Source: Pholiota molesta
Taxonomy: Eukaryota; Basidiomycota; Agaricomycetes; Agaricales; Strophariaceae
DNA: 64,000 nt
Assembly: GCA_014925825.1 (NCBI GenBank)
Contig: JACGCK010000165.1
Location: 1 to 64,000, forward strand
Direction of reading: 5' to 3'
Under the pieces are notes generated by a model. The model did not search any database and was not told where the DNA came from. It saw only the letters and a program-made list of their open reading frames with translations. A program made the position numbers and the translations under genes. Positions 11,616 through 24,998 of this stretch are shown here, piece after piece. Numbering within the stretch: position 1 is the stretch's first letter; each line of letters begins with the position of its first letter.

Positions 11616-13880
11616 TTATCTAATTCTCGCCATTCTCGTGGTGATAATCTGACCCTTATGCGCATCAACGTACTCCTGAGCTGCACGAAAGATGTCCTTC
11701 AAAGGACAGAGATACTCCTCCAACACCTCTATTTTCCCATGCCTAATTAAACAAACATCGTCATCACTGATCAGCCGCAGACAAAAAAAAAAAAGAACCC
11801 GAACAACATACTGCTGCTGCATATGCCACTTCGCCTGGGCCGGAGACCTCATGTCGACCTGCATGTAACACGCTTCACCGCACAGGCGACAGCATGGGTC
11901 GTTGTCCTCCAGCGGTGCCTCTACGCTGCGAGGGTACAGAGTCTCTGTCAGTTCCAGAAGGACTACCGCTTCCCCCTTGGACGGACAGTCGTCTTTCAAA
12001 AGTTGTAAGAGGTTAAGCGCCTCCTGTCGCTTCTTGCTGTTTCGCTTTTTGCCTTTTCTTTTTTTGCCGTAATACAACTGCCCACCGTGCGGCCTGCGCA
12101 TTTCGGATGTCAGGAATCATTCTAGCGGGTGAAGCAGCGAAATACGTACTTGCGTAATTTGAACGTCTCGTCGTACGACCATTTCTCTTGCCATAGATGT
12201 GTAACCTAGATTAATAGAGAATACCATATTTAAAAGGTGTAATTCGATTCCATAGAAAAAATTGCATACCAGCTCCAGAAAGCCCGTAGGAACCTCCATA
12301 TCCGCACAACCACACCTCAATACCCCCTCCACATCATGGACATTCTCACTGCGAATGTCGAGCGCAAGCCCCGCATGATGCAGCAGGCCCTTCGCTACCT
12401 GGTGTAGAGGCACATCGTATCCCCAATTCCGGTCCTCCCAATACACCGGCGCAGCCTCGCAGACATGCAGGTGGCGCATCACGTCCGCGGCGAAGAGCAC
12501 CTGCGCGCATTCGCCGCAGCGTATCACAGCGGACGCACGGTAGAGCGACGCGGCGTCCGTCGGCAGGCCGTATACTGCCGTGAGGTTATCGGTGATCTCC
12601 CGCTGCGCTGCATCCCTCCGCGCGGCGACGTCCGCGAGGATGCGCTCGTAATGCGCATCGAAGCGCACGAGGGTCAAGGGTATGCTCGCGTTCGCCTCCG
12701 AGAGCATCTCCTCCACCGCGTCCGTCTGCGAGGCATTCAGCGAGTCTGGCCAGTCGCCGCGGAACCTGTCGTTGTAAATAGCACCCCACTCGCCGAGCCG
12801 GTGACAAAGGTTTTCCGAGAACACCTCCTCGCGACGCGATGCGGCGAGCCTGTTCATTTTCTTTGCCATATTATTCCACGCTGCGAGTGCGAGAAATCAA
12901 TTAGGTGGTAGTTCGAGGGATAGACCAAGTCACTTACCACGCTCGGTCAGGGCTTGGGTTTTTCTGATCTCTTCCTGATACGCTACGGAGTCTTCTGGAA
13001 TCTCGTCGCTAGTGTAGCCTAGAGCCATAATTCGTGCGTCGAGCCTGCAAAAAGCGCATATTGACTTAGATGGTGGATCTCGACTGATACACGATAAACA
13101 TACTGCAGCTTCCGGGCTACTCTGAGCCGCGTCGCCTCCTGTTCTTTTTGCTCCTGGAGTTCATCCAAAAAATTGCGGACTAGGGTTCCATGCTCAATCA
13201 GAGCTAACATCGTTTCTTGCTTCTCCGCACGAAAGACATGTCCTGCACCAATAGCCTCCGCTTTGTAGTACTCGTCCTTTATGGCGTGGAGTTGATCTTC
13301 GAAATATTCAACGACGCTCGGATCCGTGACGCTATCTGCTCTAGGTTAGCAAGAGGTAACAAAGAACATAGAATAAAGACGTACAATTATGAGGCACAAA
13401 TTGTAACACTGTCTTCACATCCTCATCATCGTCATCATCGACCATTAATATGTCTCGACCTTGGCCTTGTAGCAGGACGCGCAGAAGCGAACGCGAAGAT
13501 TGAACAGAAGACGTCTGCCAATTTTCCCGCAGCCCTACATGCACTAAGTGAGCAAATGAAGAGGTCGCGGAACATGGATACTCACGGAACAGATGGATTC
13601 AAACAGAAGATGGGCATAGCGAGCTTCAGTGAGATCGCTAGGGCACTCAGGAAGGCCCACCAGCGTCCGACGCGCAGCCAACCAGGCGTGCCGATTGTCC
13701 GTGCGCAAGAACATGCGTGCGAAGTGGCGCGATGCGCGCGACAGATGGAGGAGATCGAGCGGGTGGAGGTGGGAGGTGATCTCGAGGAAGATGTCGATCG
13801 GCAGGCGAAGAGGCCTGACAGCTTTCCGAGCATTCTGACACCTTCGGGTTTGGAGGTGCGGGTGCGGCTTTCTTCTTTGG
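11616..13880 (-). CDS. F-box protein, agaricomycete family; 5' part interrupted
   Basis: Minus strand. Exons supported by phase: about 13880..13586, 13534..13385, 13338..13104, 13044..12938, 12880..12270, 12205..12150, 12093..11812, 11742..11616. The F-box is clear: LPIDIFLEITSHLHPLDLLH then SRASRHFARMFL. A zinc-ribbon-like CGKIGRR...FCASCYKAK follows. A long helical middle contains DPSVVEYFEDQL, the RLRVARKLQ block and ALGYTSDEIPED. Near the end CRLCGEACYM with a downstream WHMQQQH resembles a degenerate zinc finger. F-box proteins of this kind are expected to recruit targets to SCF ubiquitin ligases. Two problems remain: no ATG joins in phase to the F-box (a shift near 13815), and exon 2 has an in-frame TAA near 13445 that is avoided only by assuming a 47-nt intron with a weak GTCGAG donor. 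It may be a pseudogene, or the sequence may contain indels. Confidence 0.6.
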
Positions 13881-13889
13881 AGGCTGAAT

Positions 13890-14795
13890 AGGCGGGTCGG
13901 TGGCAGAGCGCTCTTTGCTGGGTGTGAGTGTTACATCGTCAGGGCTAGATAAGCTAATAATTCATTTTTTTGAGCTAAAATATAATCGCATGAGCTGGCA
14001 CTCTGTTCGCACCTGTCTGGCTGTGAGGAACTGGTGCGTTGAAAAAGACGCGTCGACCGCCTTAATTTGTGGCCTTCATTTCTACCCGTAGAACACTCGT
14101 TAGCAATCACAGCTGTTTAGACAGAGTTCTGTATGCTCTGGGTAGAAAGTTTGGTTATCATCAAGTATGGGAGCGAAGAAAAGGACAAACTCAACGACGA
14201 ACTCTTAAAAAGCTTTTAACACGGTAACGTCATACCTGCGGCCGCCCACACGCAGATTTTCAGAACCTTTACGTATTCGGGACGCTGAAGTGCCGGAAAA
14301 TCCTAAACGGCCTCGTTGCTGAGAATGCCGAGGCGGAAACAGAAATTAGAGGCGAACAATCAAGGTGCTTGGCGCACTGTGGGCACATTTTGAGCGCCCA
14401 ACTAAGCGCAATGTTTACAACTAAATGCGAAGAGGAATTTTACGAAGTACAAGATAGAAATCAGCTTTTGAATACAAGTTACAATCAAAACTTACATCAA
14501 AAAGGATGGCAAGTAGACCGTTCAACGTTTCATGCTTTCAAGCTGACGTCTGAGTTTCAACGTCAGCATTAGTGGTGTGGCGCAGTGTCCGCAATTCTGA
14601 TGGACTGCTATGGAACATTTCATAATGCTGATGTCGTCCACAGGAGGTCGCACACAATGATAGTCTGTAGGGCGCTTGATTTCAATGTAGATCGCGTCTC
14701 ATGTCGGTAAAGAGCCATCTGTGTGTGTGTTGATTGATCTATGTGTATACGTGGTTCTGGTACTCAGAAGACCATGGACGCACGTCGCAAACGCA
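13890..14795. other. Intergenic DNA
   Basis: AT-rich stretch between the F-box 5' end and the lyase pseudogene. It contains short open frames only (for example 67 codons at 14369-14572) with no recognisable motif. Confidence 0.4.
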
Positions 14796-14799
14796 ACTC

Positions 14800-15430
14800 G
14801 CGGCGCGGAGCGAACGAAGAACGGCGTCCTCAGTCGAACGCGAGCCACACCTCCGGCTCGCCGTTCCCACCTCCCCGCCAAGTCCATTCGCATCCCCGAA
14901 CCACCGCAGAGGATACAGCCGCTCAATCCTCTCCTCGGCGACGAATACCCCACCAGGCGCTTCACGACGGGCGCAGTGCGCGCGAGCGACTCCACGACGC
15001 TGCATCTCACGTTTGCGCGAGACCTCATCCGTGGCGGCGACGACCACCGCGATCTCGTCCGTCTCCGTCGGCGGCGGCGCGCCCTCCTGCCGGCGAGCAG
15101 GGTCCCGACGAAGGCGATCGCACGGATGGATACTGCGGCGCATATTTGGGGGCGGACGAAGCTCCCACCTCCAAGTCGACGAGGTTCGCGATCGGCTGCG
15201 CGGACGCCGGGGGTGGGGGACGGTGTACAGGCTCTTGCTCCTCAAAGGTCTCAGGAGCACGGATGTAGGCGGGGGCTGCACCACCGAGTGGCGGTGGAGG
15301 TGCCCGACGTTCGCAGAGCGGCCATGGGAGGGTATGAGAGAAAGGAACAGGCAGTTCGCCAGTCAACTGACGGAGCTTGCATGTGAGCGGATCGCCGGCC
15401 CGCTCGCGGTATCTACTTAGGGGAACATGC
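14800..15430 (-). pseudogene. HMG-CoA lyase pseudogene with its promoter region
   Basis: The minus strand from 15430 reproduces the region upstream of the intact lyase (GCGAGCGGGCCGGCGATCC and the CTTTCTCTCATACCCTCCC leader), then an ATG at 15325 with the start of the presequence, a gapped version of the [11 protein letters not shown] region, and the exon 2 stretch around [20 protein letters not shown]. Internal deletions and frame changes remove the catalytic motifs. It is the longest of three broken copies, and its left end blends into unrelated sequence near 14800. Confidence 0.7.
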
Positions 15431-15699
15431 ACGGTTTCAATTTATTCTTGAAGGCTGTGGCCATAGTACTTACCGACTTTTTCGCAGCTTGGTAGTTCGT
15501 TGGGGCTTGTTCCATGGCTTCGCTAGCGAGATGAGAGCTTCGATGGAGCTGGGGTATGTCCTTTGCTCTGTCGATCCAAAGAGAAGATGAAGCCGAAGTG
15601 GGTGATAAAGTATGCAGAAATAATTGGTATAAAGCCGCGACAGAGACCGCATCTCGTCCAGGTATGCAAAGCAAATATCAATTGACGATCTCTCGTGCG

Positions 15700-15704
15700 A
15701 CAAG
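15700..15704. repeat. Target-site duplication, left copy
   Basis: ACAAG directly before the left LTR; the same five bases follow the right LTR at 17093-17097. A 5-bp duplication is typical of LTR-retrotransposon integrases. Confidence 0.85.
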
Positions 15705-15991
15705 TGTTGAAATCAATCTCGCAATCTCGTGATCATCTCGAGATCAGACGAAGGAAAGCAAAGAGGAATGAATTCCGGTTGGCCTCGGTGAGCTCGTGAG
15801 GCAAACGGATGACTATCTACAAAGCTAAAGTACTCTTTATATACTGTAACTACACTGCGTACTACGAAATGGAGAAATCATTCACAATAAGGATGGAAAC
15901 GGAGGAATATTAACTAAACTAAAAATAGGATCTTGGGCTGTTGTGCTGTGGTGCATTGCTCACGCTCGCACAGCCTTCCATAAATCCAACA
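15705..15991. repeat. Left LTR
   Basis: 287 bp, identical to 16806-17092. Contains CTCTTTATATACTG, a possible TATA region. Ends TGTTG...CAACA. Confidence 0.9.
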
Positions 15992-16805
15992 CACTCCCTC
16001 GAGCGAAGCAATGTACCAAAAAGATAAAAAGAATCAAAAATAAAATAACAGGCTCACAGAAAGATGAATGCACTCCCTCAAACCAATAACTCTCCTGTTG
16101 AATCAAAAATTCCAAGAGGGGCTCAAAACGGCTCAGAACTGTGTGCGTCAGTGCCTAGGTCTCGACTTCGGCGGTAATTCGTGGCTGTGCTCGATGGGCG
16201 CCTACTTCGAGCGTCTCGTCGTTTGCACGTCGTCGTCGTCTGCAGAGAAAATTCATCGGCATAAAAAAATTCCTTCCCCCACACTCGGAATAAATCTCCA
16301 AAAACTTCATTCATCTCATCAAAATCTCATCGACAACCTTCGCATTCTAGCTTCCTCGTCAAATCTTCTTCGGCTTCTTCAAAATCAGGGCAAAAACATG
16401 CGCACGACTCAACGCGGCCCAGATCGTACTGTGATTGCGCTGATCGTCGACAGCGGCTTTGTGTTCGTCTGCGCTGATCATCAACAGCGGCTTGTCTTCG
16501 TCATATGTAACATGCGCCAATCGTCAACGGCGGCTTTCTTCTTCACGGAATAATGGTCCGGAACCATCTTCTGCCTCGGCATCTACTCGCGAGCTTCAGC
16601 GGGTGCGCTTCGATCAAGCGGCTTATCTTCGGGCGACAGCGAGTGGGAAAAGCGGCCCGGGATGACGTCGAATCGCGAGTCTCAACTCCAGCGAGATCCG
16701 AGAGGTCGAATGAACGAGTTACGGCGGCGGCGAGGGAACAAACAAGAGAACGTCGCAACGGGGTGTATGTGAGGCTGACCCACCCGAGAGGACAGGATCC
16801 GTTTG

Positions 16806-17092
16806 TGTTGAAATCAATCTCGCAATCTCGTGATCATCTCGAGATCAGACGAAGGAAAGCAAAGAGGAATGAATTCCGGTTGGCCTCGGTGAGCTCGTGA
16901 GGCAAACGGATGACTATCTACAAAGCTAAAGTACTCTTTATATACTGTAACTACACTGCGTACTACGAAATGGAGAAATCATTCACAATAAGGATGGAAA
17001 CGGAGGAATATTAACTAAACTAAAAATAGGATCTTGGGCTGTTGTGCTGTGGTGCATTGCTCACGCTCGCACAGCCTTCCATAAATCCAACA
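16806..17092. repeat. Right LTR
   Basis: 287 bp, identical to 15705-15991, followed immediately by the second ACAAG target-site copy. Confidence 0.9.
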
Positions 17093-17629
17093 ACAAGTTC
17101 CCGGGCTTCATGTGGGAGCTCCCAAATCAGATAGTCCAGGCAGCGAGCAAGCATGAGGGTCTCCGTATCAGTGCCTGCACTAGCCTCCATCATCAAACAT
17201 TGCGCACAAACGTTGTGGAAGAGTGCCTCGGTGGCGAGATCCTAGTTGTTGATTGGAAGTGGTTGGGGATGCAACTGGGATGCAAGGTCCGAGCCGCCAT
17301 GGTGCCGTCCAAGATCTAGAAGGTGAATTGATGGATTTAGTGAACAGAGATTTCAGACCAAAGTGTTTTCAGCCTGCGTCCAGCAGTGGGTAAATACGGT
17401 CAACACCAAAATAAGAAACTCTTGACCTTTCTTTGAACCTTTAATACGTTTAACGTTTACTAGTGGCATCAAACACGCGGCGGCGTGGACTCACGCGACT
17501 ATCATCCGTCGCCGGAGTTCAAAGTAACCTTAAGCCTCTCGGAGTCTCAGCTCTGCCAGTGGTAAGACTGCCACTTTAGCTTCTGAAGTTCTTTCATGTC
17601 TTTTAGCTAAAGAGAGAAGCAAAACGTAT

Positions 17630-17746
17630 CTGCCCCAGTGAGTTTCGAACTCACGACCTTCCGATGTTACTTTACTTATGGACAGTCCATTAAATCATTC
17701 CTTGATCATAACAGTCGGACGCTGTAACCAACTCAGCCATGGGGCA
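17630..17746 (-). tRNA. tRNA-Asn(GUU) with a 43-nt intron
   Basis: Read on the minus strand from 17746: acceptor stem TGCCCCA pairs with TGGGGCA, D-arm GCTG/CAGC encloses AGTTGGTTA, anticodon stem TCCGA/TCGGA encloses C-T-GTT-A, T-arm GTGAG/CTCAC encloses TTCGAAA, and the discriminator is G. The anticodon GTT (17712-17710) reads AAC/AAU. The intron (17708-17666) begins right after position 37, the canonical site for nuclear tRNA introns. All stems are fully paired, so the gene looks functional. Confidence 0.9.
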
Positions 17747-18774
17747 TGCGGGTTCGGTTCCTGTATGCCGCTAATCAACAAGCTGCAACGCTGGAACGCA
17801 CTGGTTATTTTGTTCAGGTGTGGTATATTCTCAGAGAGAAGGTTTTTACAGATTTACAGATTTTTTATTATTATTATCGATTTGGTCGCGATCGTCCTCG
17901 TTCGAAAGACTTGGTCTCAATTACCGGATGGAGCATACAACAGCGGAAATTTGTCCCAGTACATCCAAGTTTTGTATGAATTCCTATTAAGCTTGAGCGC
18001 TTGAGCAACGCTTGAGCTCGAAGCTCTTGAGCGCCGAGGCTTATGAAGTTTGTTGGAAATTTGGCGATAAAGAATTGGAACCTTAATCGATCTGACACTT
18101 TCCTTCCTGCAAAAGAATACGATGGGGTTTGTTCAAGCCCTCCGAGTCCATCGCTTGAGCTCAAGCTTCAGGGCACAAGACGGGCGCTCAGGCGACGTGT
18201 ATAACTGTATTGGAGTTCACGTGTTTGTCCCTTACGGACGAGCTTGAAGCCCGACTAAACCGTCCACGCATTCAAATTTCGAGCTTGCGCTGCTAAGGAC
18301 ACAAAGTCAAGAAGAAGTATCTCAATTCAATAGATCTCATTTCTTCTCCAGGGTCCATGGTGACAAGACATGAAGGAAACCTCTTAAAAACGACACATTC
18401 AACCACACCGTTTCGACCACGTCGAAAATACAATTTGAATGTAATACAAATAATCATGATGTACAATGCATGCAATTTAAACTTCCAGCCGCCATCCGAA
18501 GAAGATCGAAAGTAACTAAGATGGCGCCCCTCCTCCTTCCTGGTGAAATGTCGAATGTAATAATAATAGTCGATCAAATACGGACACCATCGCGCCTCTC
18601 GACGACCGTGGGTTGAGGTGAACATCGTGCGGGTGGAGCGACAGCGTCTAGATCCTAAAGACAAGCGCATCAATATCAATATCAAGCGCGGGGAGAGGAG
18701 AATTTCCTTGCAGAGGACGTACAATGATGGCCGGGGTGGATGAACGTGAAAGAGGCCGTCGCGAGCGAAGGCGC
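17747..18774. other. Intergenic DNA
   Basis: Between the tRNA and pheromone copy D. It contains a stretch rich in AAGCTTGAGC-like words (17985-18180) and, at 18530-18720, the 3' flank of pheromone D, which keeps the CGAATGTAATAATAATAG word seen behind copies A-C. No coding region seen. Confidence 0.4.
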
Positions 18775-18951
18775 TCAAGCGACGACGCAGTACGCGTTCC
18801 CGCCGCCGCCGCTGCCGGTGTCCTCGTCCGCGGGCACCGCCTCGCTCTGGGAGACGACGCAGTAGGCGTTGCCGCCGCCGCCGCTGCCGGTGTCCTCGTT
18901 CGTGGGCGCGTCGGTGACGATGGTGGCGGTGATGGGGGTGAAGGAGTCCAT
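18775..18951 (-). CDS. Mating-pheromone precursor, copy D (intact, two repeats)
   Basis: 58 aa, one exon. It starts MDSFTPITATIV and ends NAYCVVA, a CaaX box for farnesylation, AAX cleavage and carboxymethylation, as in basidiomycete B-locus lipopeptide pheromones that act on STE3-type receptors. The body is two near-identical units, (E)DTGSGGGGNAYCVV followed by SQ in the middle and A at the end, so a CVVS box occurs internally at residues about 31-34. The length is typical for the class (about 50-60 aa). A TATA box at 19032-19039 and a cluster of AACAATA words lie upstream. Flanks differ from modules A-C except for a short 3' word, so this is an older or differently placed copy. No receptor gene is near. 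Confidence 0.88.
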   Translation of the reverse strand: MDSFTPITATIVTDAPTNEDTGSGGGGNAYCVVSQSEAVPADEDTGSGGGGNAYCVVA

Positions 18952-19031
18952 GTGTGTTTGGGTGGGTGAGTTGGGTGGGTGGGCAGTTGCGGTGGAGGTG
19001 CGACTGGGGAGAGAGGGTGCGTTCTGGCGTG

Positions 19032-19240
19032 CTTTTATAGGTGTGGGTGGGGGACACGGGTCTCAGGCAGGCCGCGCGCGGGGATGGACGGCTCGGCCAT
19101 GCATGGGTGCGGGCGCGCCAGGTGGAGGAGGAGCGAATCGAATGGAAGAGGGCCCAATACCTCCCGCACAACAATAAACCAACAATAAACATTGGCCTGC
19201 AAAAATTGGGGGTGGAATTTAAAACAATAACCAAACAATA
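19032..19240 (-). promoter_or_regulatory. Pheromone D promoter: TATA box and four AACAATA words
   Basis: TATAAAAG (minus strand, 19039-19032) lies 80 bp before the ATG. Four copies of AACAATA occur within 71 bp at 19170-19176, 19181-19187, 19223-19229 and 19234-19240. AACAAT is a core recognised by HMG-box proteins, the class that controls pheromone genes in other fungi. The other copies have single or paired related words (CAATAA, AACAATT) at a similar place. Confidence 0.5.
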
Positions 19241-21060
19241 ACCACGGACATTAAATTCAAATTCCTCGCTGTGCGTGCTTGCAAGGGAAGGTGATAACGC
19301 TGGCTTTAGCAGCGAACATTCAAGATCCCGTATCCATCCAGTGGCCCATCAGGAGGTGACTCGAATGAAATACAGGATATGTGCTGCCGGTCTCATGCAA
19401 GCCCGCGCCGTAGAACAAAAAGCGAGCCCGGACAGAGTGTTCGTGTGTGACGTCAGGAATTCCCTTTTATTTGCGTATGCTTCTGGATATTTCCATAGAT
19501 GGAAAGGCCTCGGACGCCGAGCCGGGGAGGCTTATTGTCTTCTAGCTCTCGATCCCTATTTGCTGGGACATCCATCCGTAGATCCTTGATGATGATGGTA
19601 GTGGTGGTGGAATTCACATGGACCGCGAAATATGGGGTTGCCGTAGCGCATGGATGAATGAATCTGAATATTGAATACCCGTACTGGAGAGCGATTGGAT
19701 CTGAGTTGGTATTGGAATATGGGCTGCGGATAAGGGTACGGCTACTTGTGTTCATCGGCGGAGGCGTACGAGCCAGGTCCTTATTGTTGTGGGCGGCAGA
19801 ATTTATTTAGCGTTGGAGATGTTTTACTCAATTTGAACAGCATTTTCGCGCATGCATGAACAAAGCGCAGAACGCACAAGAGCGTAGGAGTGGGGTGGGA
19901 TGGAGGATGGTTGGATAGATGGTCAAGGAATGAATGGCGGCTCCAACAATCTAACAATCGAGGCCAACGAAAAGAGCAGAGCTCGATTGCGATTACCAGG
20001 CCTCTGATCGAACGGCCAAAGCATCGATGGATCCTCGCCCCTAGGGTCAGGACAAGACTCAGCAAAACTCAAGAGGCCAACGTCATACAGAACAATAAAG
20101 GAACCATCAGGCAGGTTCGTTCGAAATTGATTGAGTCTGAGGCTGAGCGCGACGGCGAACAAACCCAAACCTTCATAGGCTTTCATAGTCTTTCTCTATT
20201 GAAGGATCCGGCGCGGTATTCAGTGGCGCATTCAACCGCTGGGAGGCTTGAGGAATAGATAAATTGAATAGATAAAACAATTAGAGGCGCAGGCCCAATC
20301 GGCGTAGTAGTTGACAAAAGGAGAGAGTGTTTTGGGGTTCTGTGGTTGTTGAAGCTGACGTTGAGGTTCAGAGTTCGAGCGGATCTTGGAAGGCTGGCGG
20401 AGGTTTGTGAATATGGTCTCTGACATGTTGGTGACCCGAGCTGTTCAGCGATGAGCAAGAGAGCTGACTTGAAATATCCACGTTGGCGCACTGATTGATG
20501 CGCACTGCTGCGGTCATGCGCCGGCGCTTGGTCTGCGCAGCTGCTTGCAACGTTGGGTGATGGCAATTGCCAAATGAATACTATTGGCGTCATGTGGAAG
20601 TCTAGGACTCCGAGCAGGCGCTTTGTTTGAGAGTAGATGGATTATACGACCAAGACAGAGCCAACAGCTGTCGTACTTGTGCAGTGCGGGGTACGAAAAA
20701 TGGTCAAACACCAGGCAATGGGTAAACGTACATGATTCACACCTCATAACTAACAGTCATCTCGACGACGTTCGACGTAAAAATAGGGGCATCGAACGTC
20801 AGTTAGCCTGCTAGTGCTAGAGGCGTGTTACACACGATGCGTCTTCCCTTGAGCCGAAAATTGATGATCTGGCAGAGACACCGCCCGTGCTCGATATGTA
20901 TGGCACACGTAAGACACAGCGCTGCGCATTGGCAGACGGCCGCGGGGCAAAGAAAGCGAAAGCGATGAGCGGGTGGAATGGGGGATGTCACTGCCACTGT
21001 GGCCGTGACGGGAGATGGCGGTCAGGAGAGAGGTGCTGGGGGTGCGTGGCAGTGTCGCGG
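19241..21060. other. Intergenic DNA
   Basis: About 1.8 kb without a convincing gene. Several open frames of 70-130 codons occur on both strands, but none has domain motifs, codon-use contrast or a splice series. The last 300 bp (20800-21147) are the kinase promoter, with GATATAAACATT near 21060 as a possible TATA region. Confidence 0.4.
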
Positions 21061-21147
21061 CGATATAAACATTCCTTCGCCTGCCCTTGCTCGCTTTCCG
21101 GAACCACCACCACCACCCCATCACCCTCCTGAAATATCTCCTGCTAC

Positions 21148-23183
<2,036 letters not shown>

Positions 23184-23740
23184 GTGTGCGCGTCGTATCC
23201 CTCGCCAGTTCTTTTTTTTTGTTGGCCCGCCCCGCTCCCCTGCCCTCTTCCGCGGATCTTTTCCTGAATAATATGTACTACTTCGACCCATGCGCGCGGA
23301 GGCCTTCGATGCGGCCTGGTGGTGGCGGCGGGCGCCTCGAGGATGGGAGGGAGGGCGGCGCGTTGGCTTTTATCTATCCCCCTGCTGGAATGTATATTCG
23401 CATCACATATCCCATATACCATATCGATATCGACCTCGGGTCTACGGAGCAAGTCATAAGTGTTACCTACAAGGTTACCTACAAGTTGTGTAGGTACTGC
23501 ACCCATCCTCAATACCCGCTTTGTCGTGATAAATGATTTTGGTTTCGTGCTGGGATTCTTGTCGTTTCTCCCCTTTGTCGAGCTCTTTTTAGTGGACTGT
23601 ATTACCTGGGTAGTTTTGGTTCTTAGCTCGCTGTGTATCTTGGCAGAATGGAATAAAGCGTGCGTGTTCTCTCATGTTCTTGAGACTTGGGAAGTGGTGA
23701 GGGTGACGAGGGGGTGTCGGAGCCGACCCCTACTTCAATA
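23184..23740. other. Kinase 3' flank and intergenic DNA
   Basis: Contains a small direct repeat (GTTACCTACAAG twice, 23461-23485) and no gene. Confidence 0.4.
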
Positions 23741-24120
23741 CTGCGAGCGGGCCGGCAATCCGATTACATGCTTGAAGTTCCCTGACCAATCCAAGACCAA
23801 TCCCTGACCTGACCAGACCTGACCACTCTCTTCCTTTCTCTCATACATACCCTACCATGAGCTCCCTGGCCGCTCTGCGAACGTCGGACACATACACCGC
23901 CTCTCGGTGGTGTCGCTTTACCCCAAATTCCAGGAGCAAAAGCCTGCACACTGTCCCCACCCCGGCTCGTGAACCTCGTCGAGGTGGGCGCCGCGCGGTG
24001 GGCTGCAGAACGAGGGGGCCGCGGGGCTCGTGCCCGTGCATGGCAAGGTGGAGCTGATGAGATCGATAGGCGCGGGCGCGCGGGTGCGCGCGATGAACGT
24101 GGAGGCGGGGGGGCCCCAGG
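23741..24120 (+). pseudogene. HMG-CoA lyase 5' fragment
   Basis: Reproduces the intact lyase leader (GCGAGCGGGCCGGCAATCC, CTTTCTCTCATACATACCC), an ATG at 23857, the presequence (ALRTSD, ASRWC, KSLHTVPTPA) and, with deletions and a frameshift, the [12 protein letters not shown] and [19 protein letters not shown] regions. It stops where exon 1 would reach GSFVSPKW and runs straight into the hydrolase remnant. Non-functional. Confidence 0.7.
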
Positions 24121-24124
24121 AGCC

Positions 24125-24283
24125 CCACTAGGCTGCCCTCAATTCGTTATTAGCATAAAGCTTACAGGGTTCAAATAGGTGGTCCAAATGAACCCCACCG
24201 GATTGGCGGAGAGGATCCACGATGCTTTGGTTATCATTGGAGGAAAGCTTAGGACGAAGCGAGGGCCTAGGGCCAATCTCTGA
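24125..24283 (+). pseudogene. Alpha/beta-hydrolase last-exon fragment, module C
   Basis: An intron end (CTTACAGGGTTCAAATAG) followed by an open exon from 24179, VVQMNPTGLAERIHDALVII, to a TGA at 24281-24283. It matches the last exon of the module B hydrolase nearly residue for residue. Nothing upstream of this exon survives; the lyase fragment takes its place. Confidence 0.75.
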
Positions 24284-24830
24284 ACCGCCAAATCGGTTCT
24301 CCGCATAGAATTCATATTTGAACTATACCAGAATATGGTCGACGTAATATTGGGATAATTCTTATTTATTCAATTCCTCAGACACTCATTGCATAGTACC
24401 TTCAGACTACTCAGTAGCCAAATTAGAAGTGCGTGCTGATGTTCAACGCGTTTACAAGCATGTTTCAAAATCTGGCCCTGTGCTGGTGCGACAATGTTCA
24501 GTTTGAAATCTGTTGAAATCCCTCTTAACTTTTCAACATTTGACAGAGAGATCAAATTTTATGCAATTCATAAACTACTAGCAGCCACCAAAGAAGGGCG
24601 AAAATAACAGATGGTGCTCCTCTCCGAAACGTCGAATGTAATAATGATAGATCAAATATGGCACACTGCTCCTGCTCCACTAACGATGTTGAATAAGATA
24701 GCGCGAGTGAGGTAACATTGGACAGATCCTAGGTGCCGAGATGGTGAATATCACTGGCAGTGCTCGAGGAAAAGATAGTGGGACTCACAATAATGGGCAG
24801 ATGGTGGAATAAATATGGTTGCGAGTGCGC

Positions 24831-24998
24831 TCAAGCAACAACACAGTAGGCGTTTCCGCTGCCGCCGGTGGTCTCCTCGTTGGTGGGGATGGACTCGCTC
24901 TGGGCCACGACGCAGTAGGCGTTGCCGGAGCCTCCGCCGTCCTCCTTGTCGGTGGGCGTGTCGATGATGGCGGGGGTGGTGGTGATGAAGGAGTCCAT
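24831..24998 (-). CDS. Mating-pheromone precursor, copy C (intact, two repeats)
   Basis: 55 aa, one exon. It starts MDSFITTTPAIIDTPTDKED, has a first unit GGGSGNAYCVVAQSESIP, and a second TNEETTGGSGNAYCVVA ending at TGA. The terminal CVVA is a CaaX box for farnesylation; the same CVVA tetrapeptide occurs internally at residues about 29-32. The Glu/Asn-containing stretch before each unit (TDKED, TNEE) resembles the charged N-terminal processing site of basidiomycete pheromone precursors. TATA box at 25068-25075. This is the intact reference for the broken copies A (one base short) and B (two bases short). Confidence 0.9.
   Translation of the reverse strand: MDSFITTTPAIIDTPTDKEDGGGSGNAYCVVAQSESIPTNEETTGGSGNAYCVVA

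Larger units (their letters stand above)
15705..17092. mobile_element. Non-autonomous LTR retroelement (TRIM-like), 1388 bp
   Basis: Two 287-bp direct repeats, identical base for base by eye, flank an 814-bp interior. Each repeat starts TGTTG and ends CAACA, giving the TG...CA ends of an LTR, and the whole is bracketed by ACAAG target-site duplications. The interior has no gag-pol: no reverse transcriptase, integrase or protease motif in any frame, only short frames. It must have moved with enzymes from another element. Orientation is uncertain; a purine-rich tract (GAGGGAG read on the minus strand) touching the left LTR could be a polypurine tract, favouring minus-strand transcription. Identical LTRs imply a recent insertion or recent gene conversion. 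Confidence 0.9.
15678..17241 (-). pseudogene. Unidentified reading frame interrupted by an LTR element
   Basis: Minus strand. A probable exon begins after an acceptor (CTAG) at 17241 and reads DLATEALFHNVCAQC, then METLM-like and LDYLIWELPHEARELV, reaching the 5-bp target site at 17097-17093. Resuming on the far side of the element at 15699, the same frame gives AREIVN and a TGA at 15678-15680, so removing the element and one target-site copy restores one continuous frame. In the present allele translation would run into the LTR and stop after about 20 extra residues. I found no upstream exon that joins in phase, so the gene may be partial. Family not recognised. Confidence 0.5.

Noticed and set aside
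16553..16900. 115-codon frame spanning the LTR-element interior and right LTR
   Set aside because: Runs from the interior into the LTR, has no Gag or polymerase motif, and is probably non-coding.
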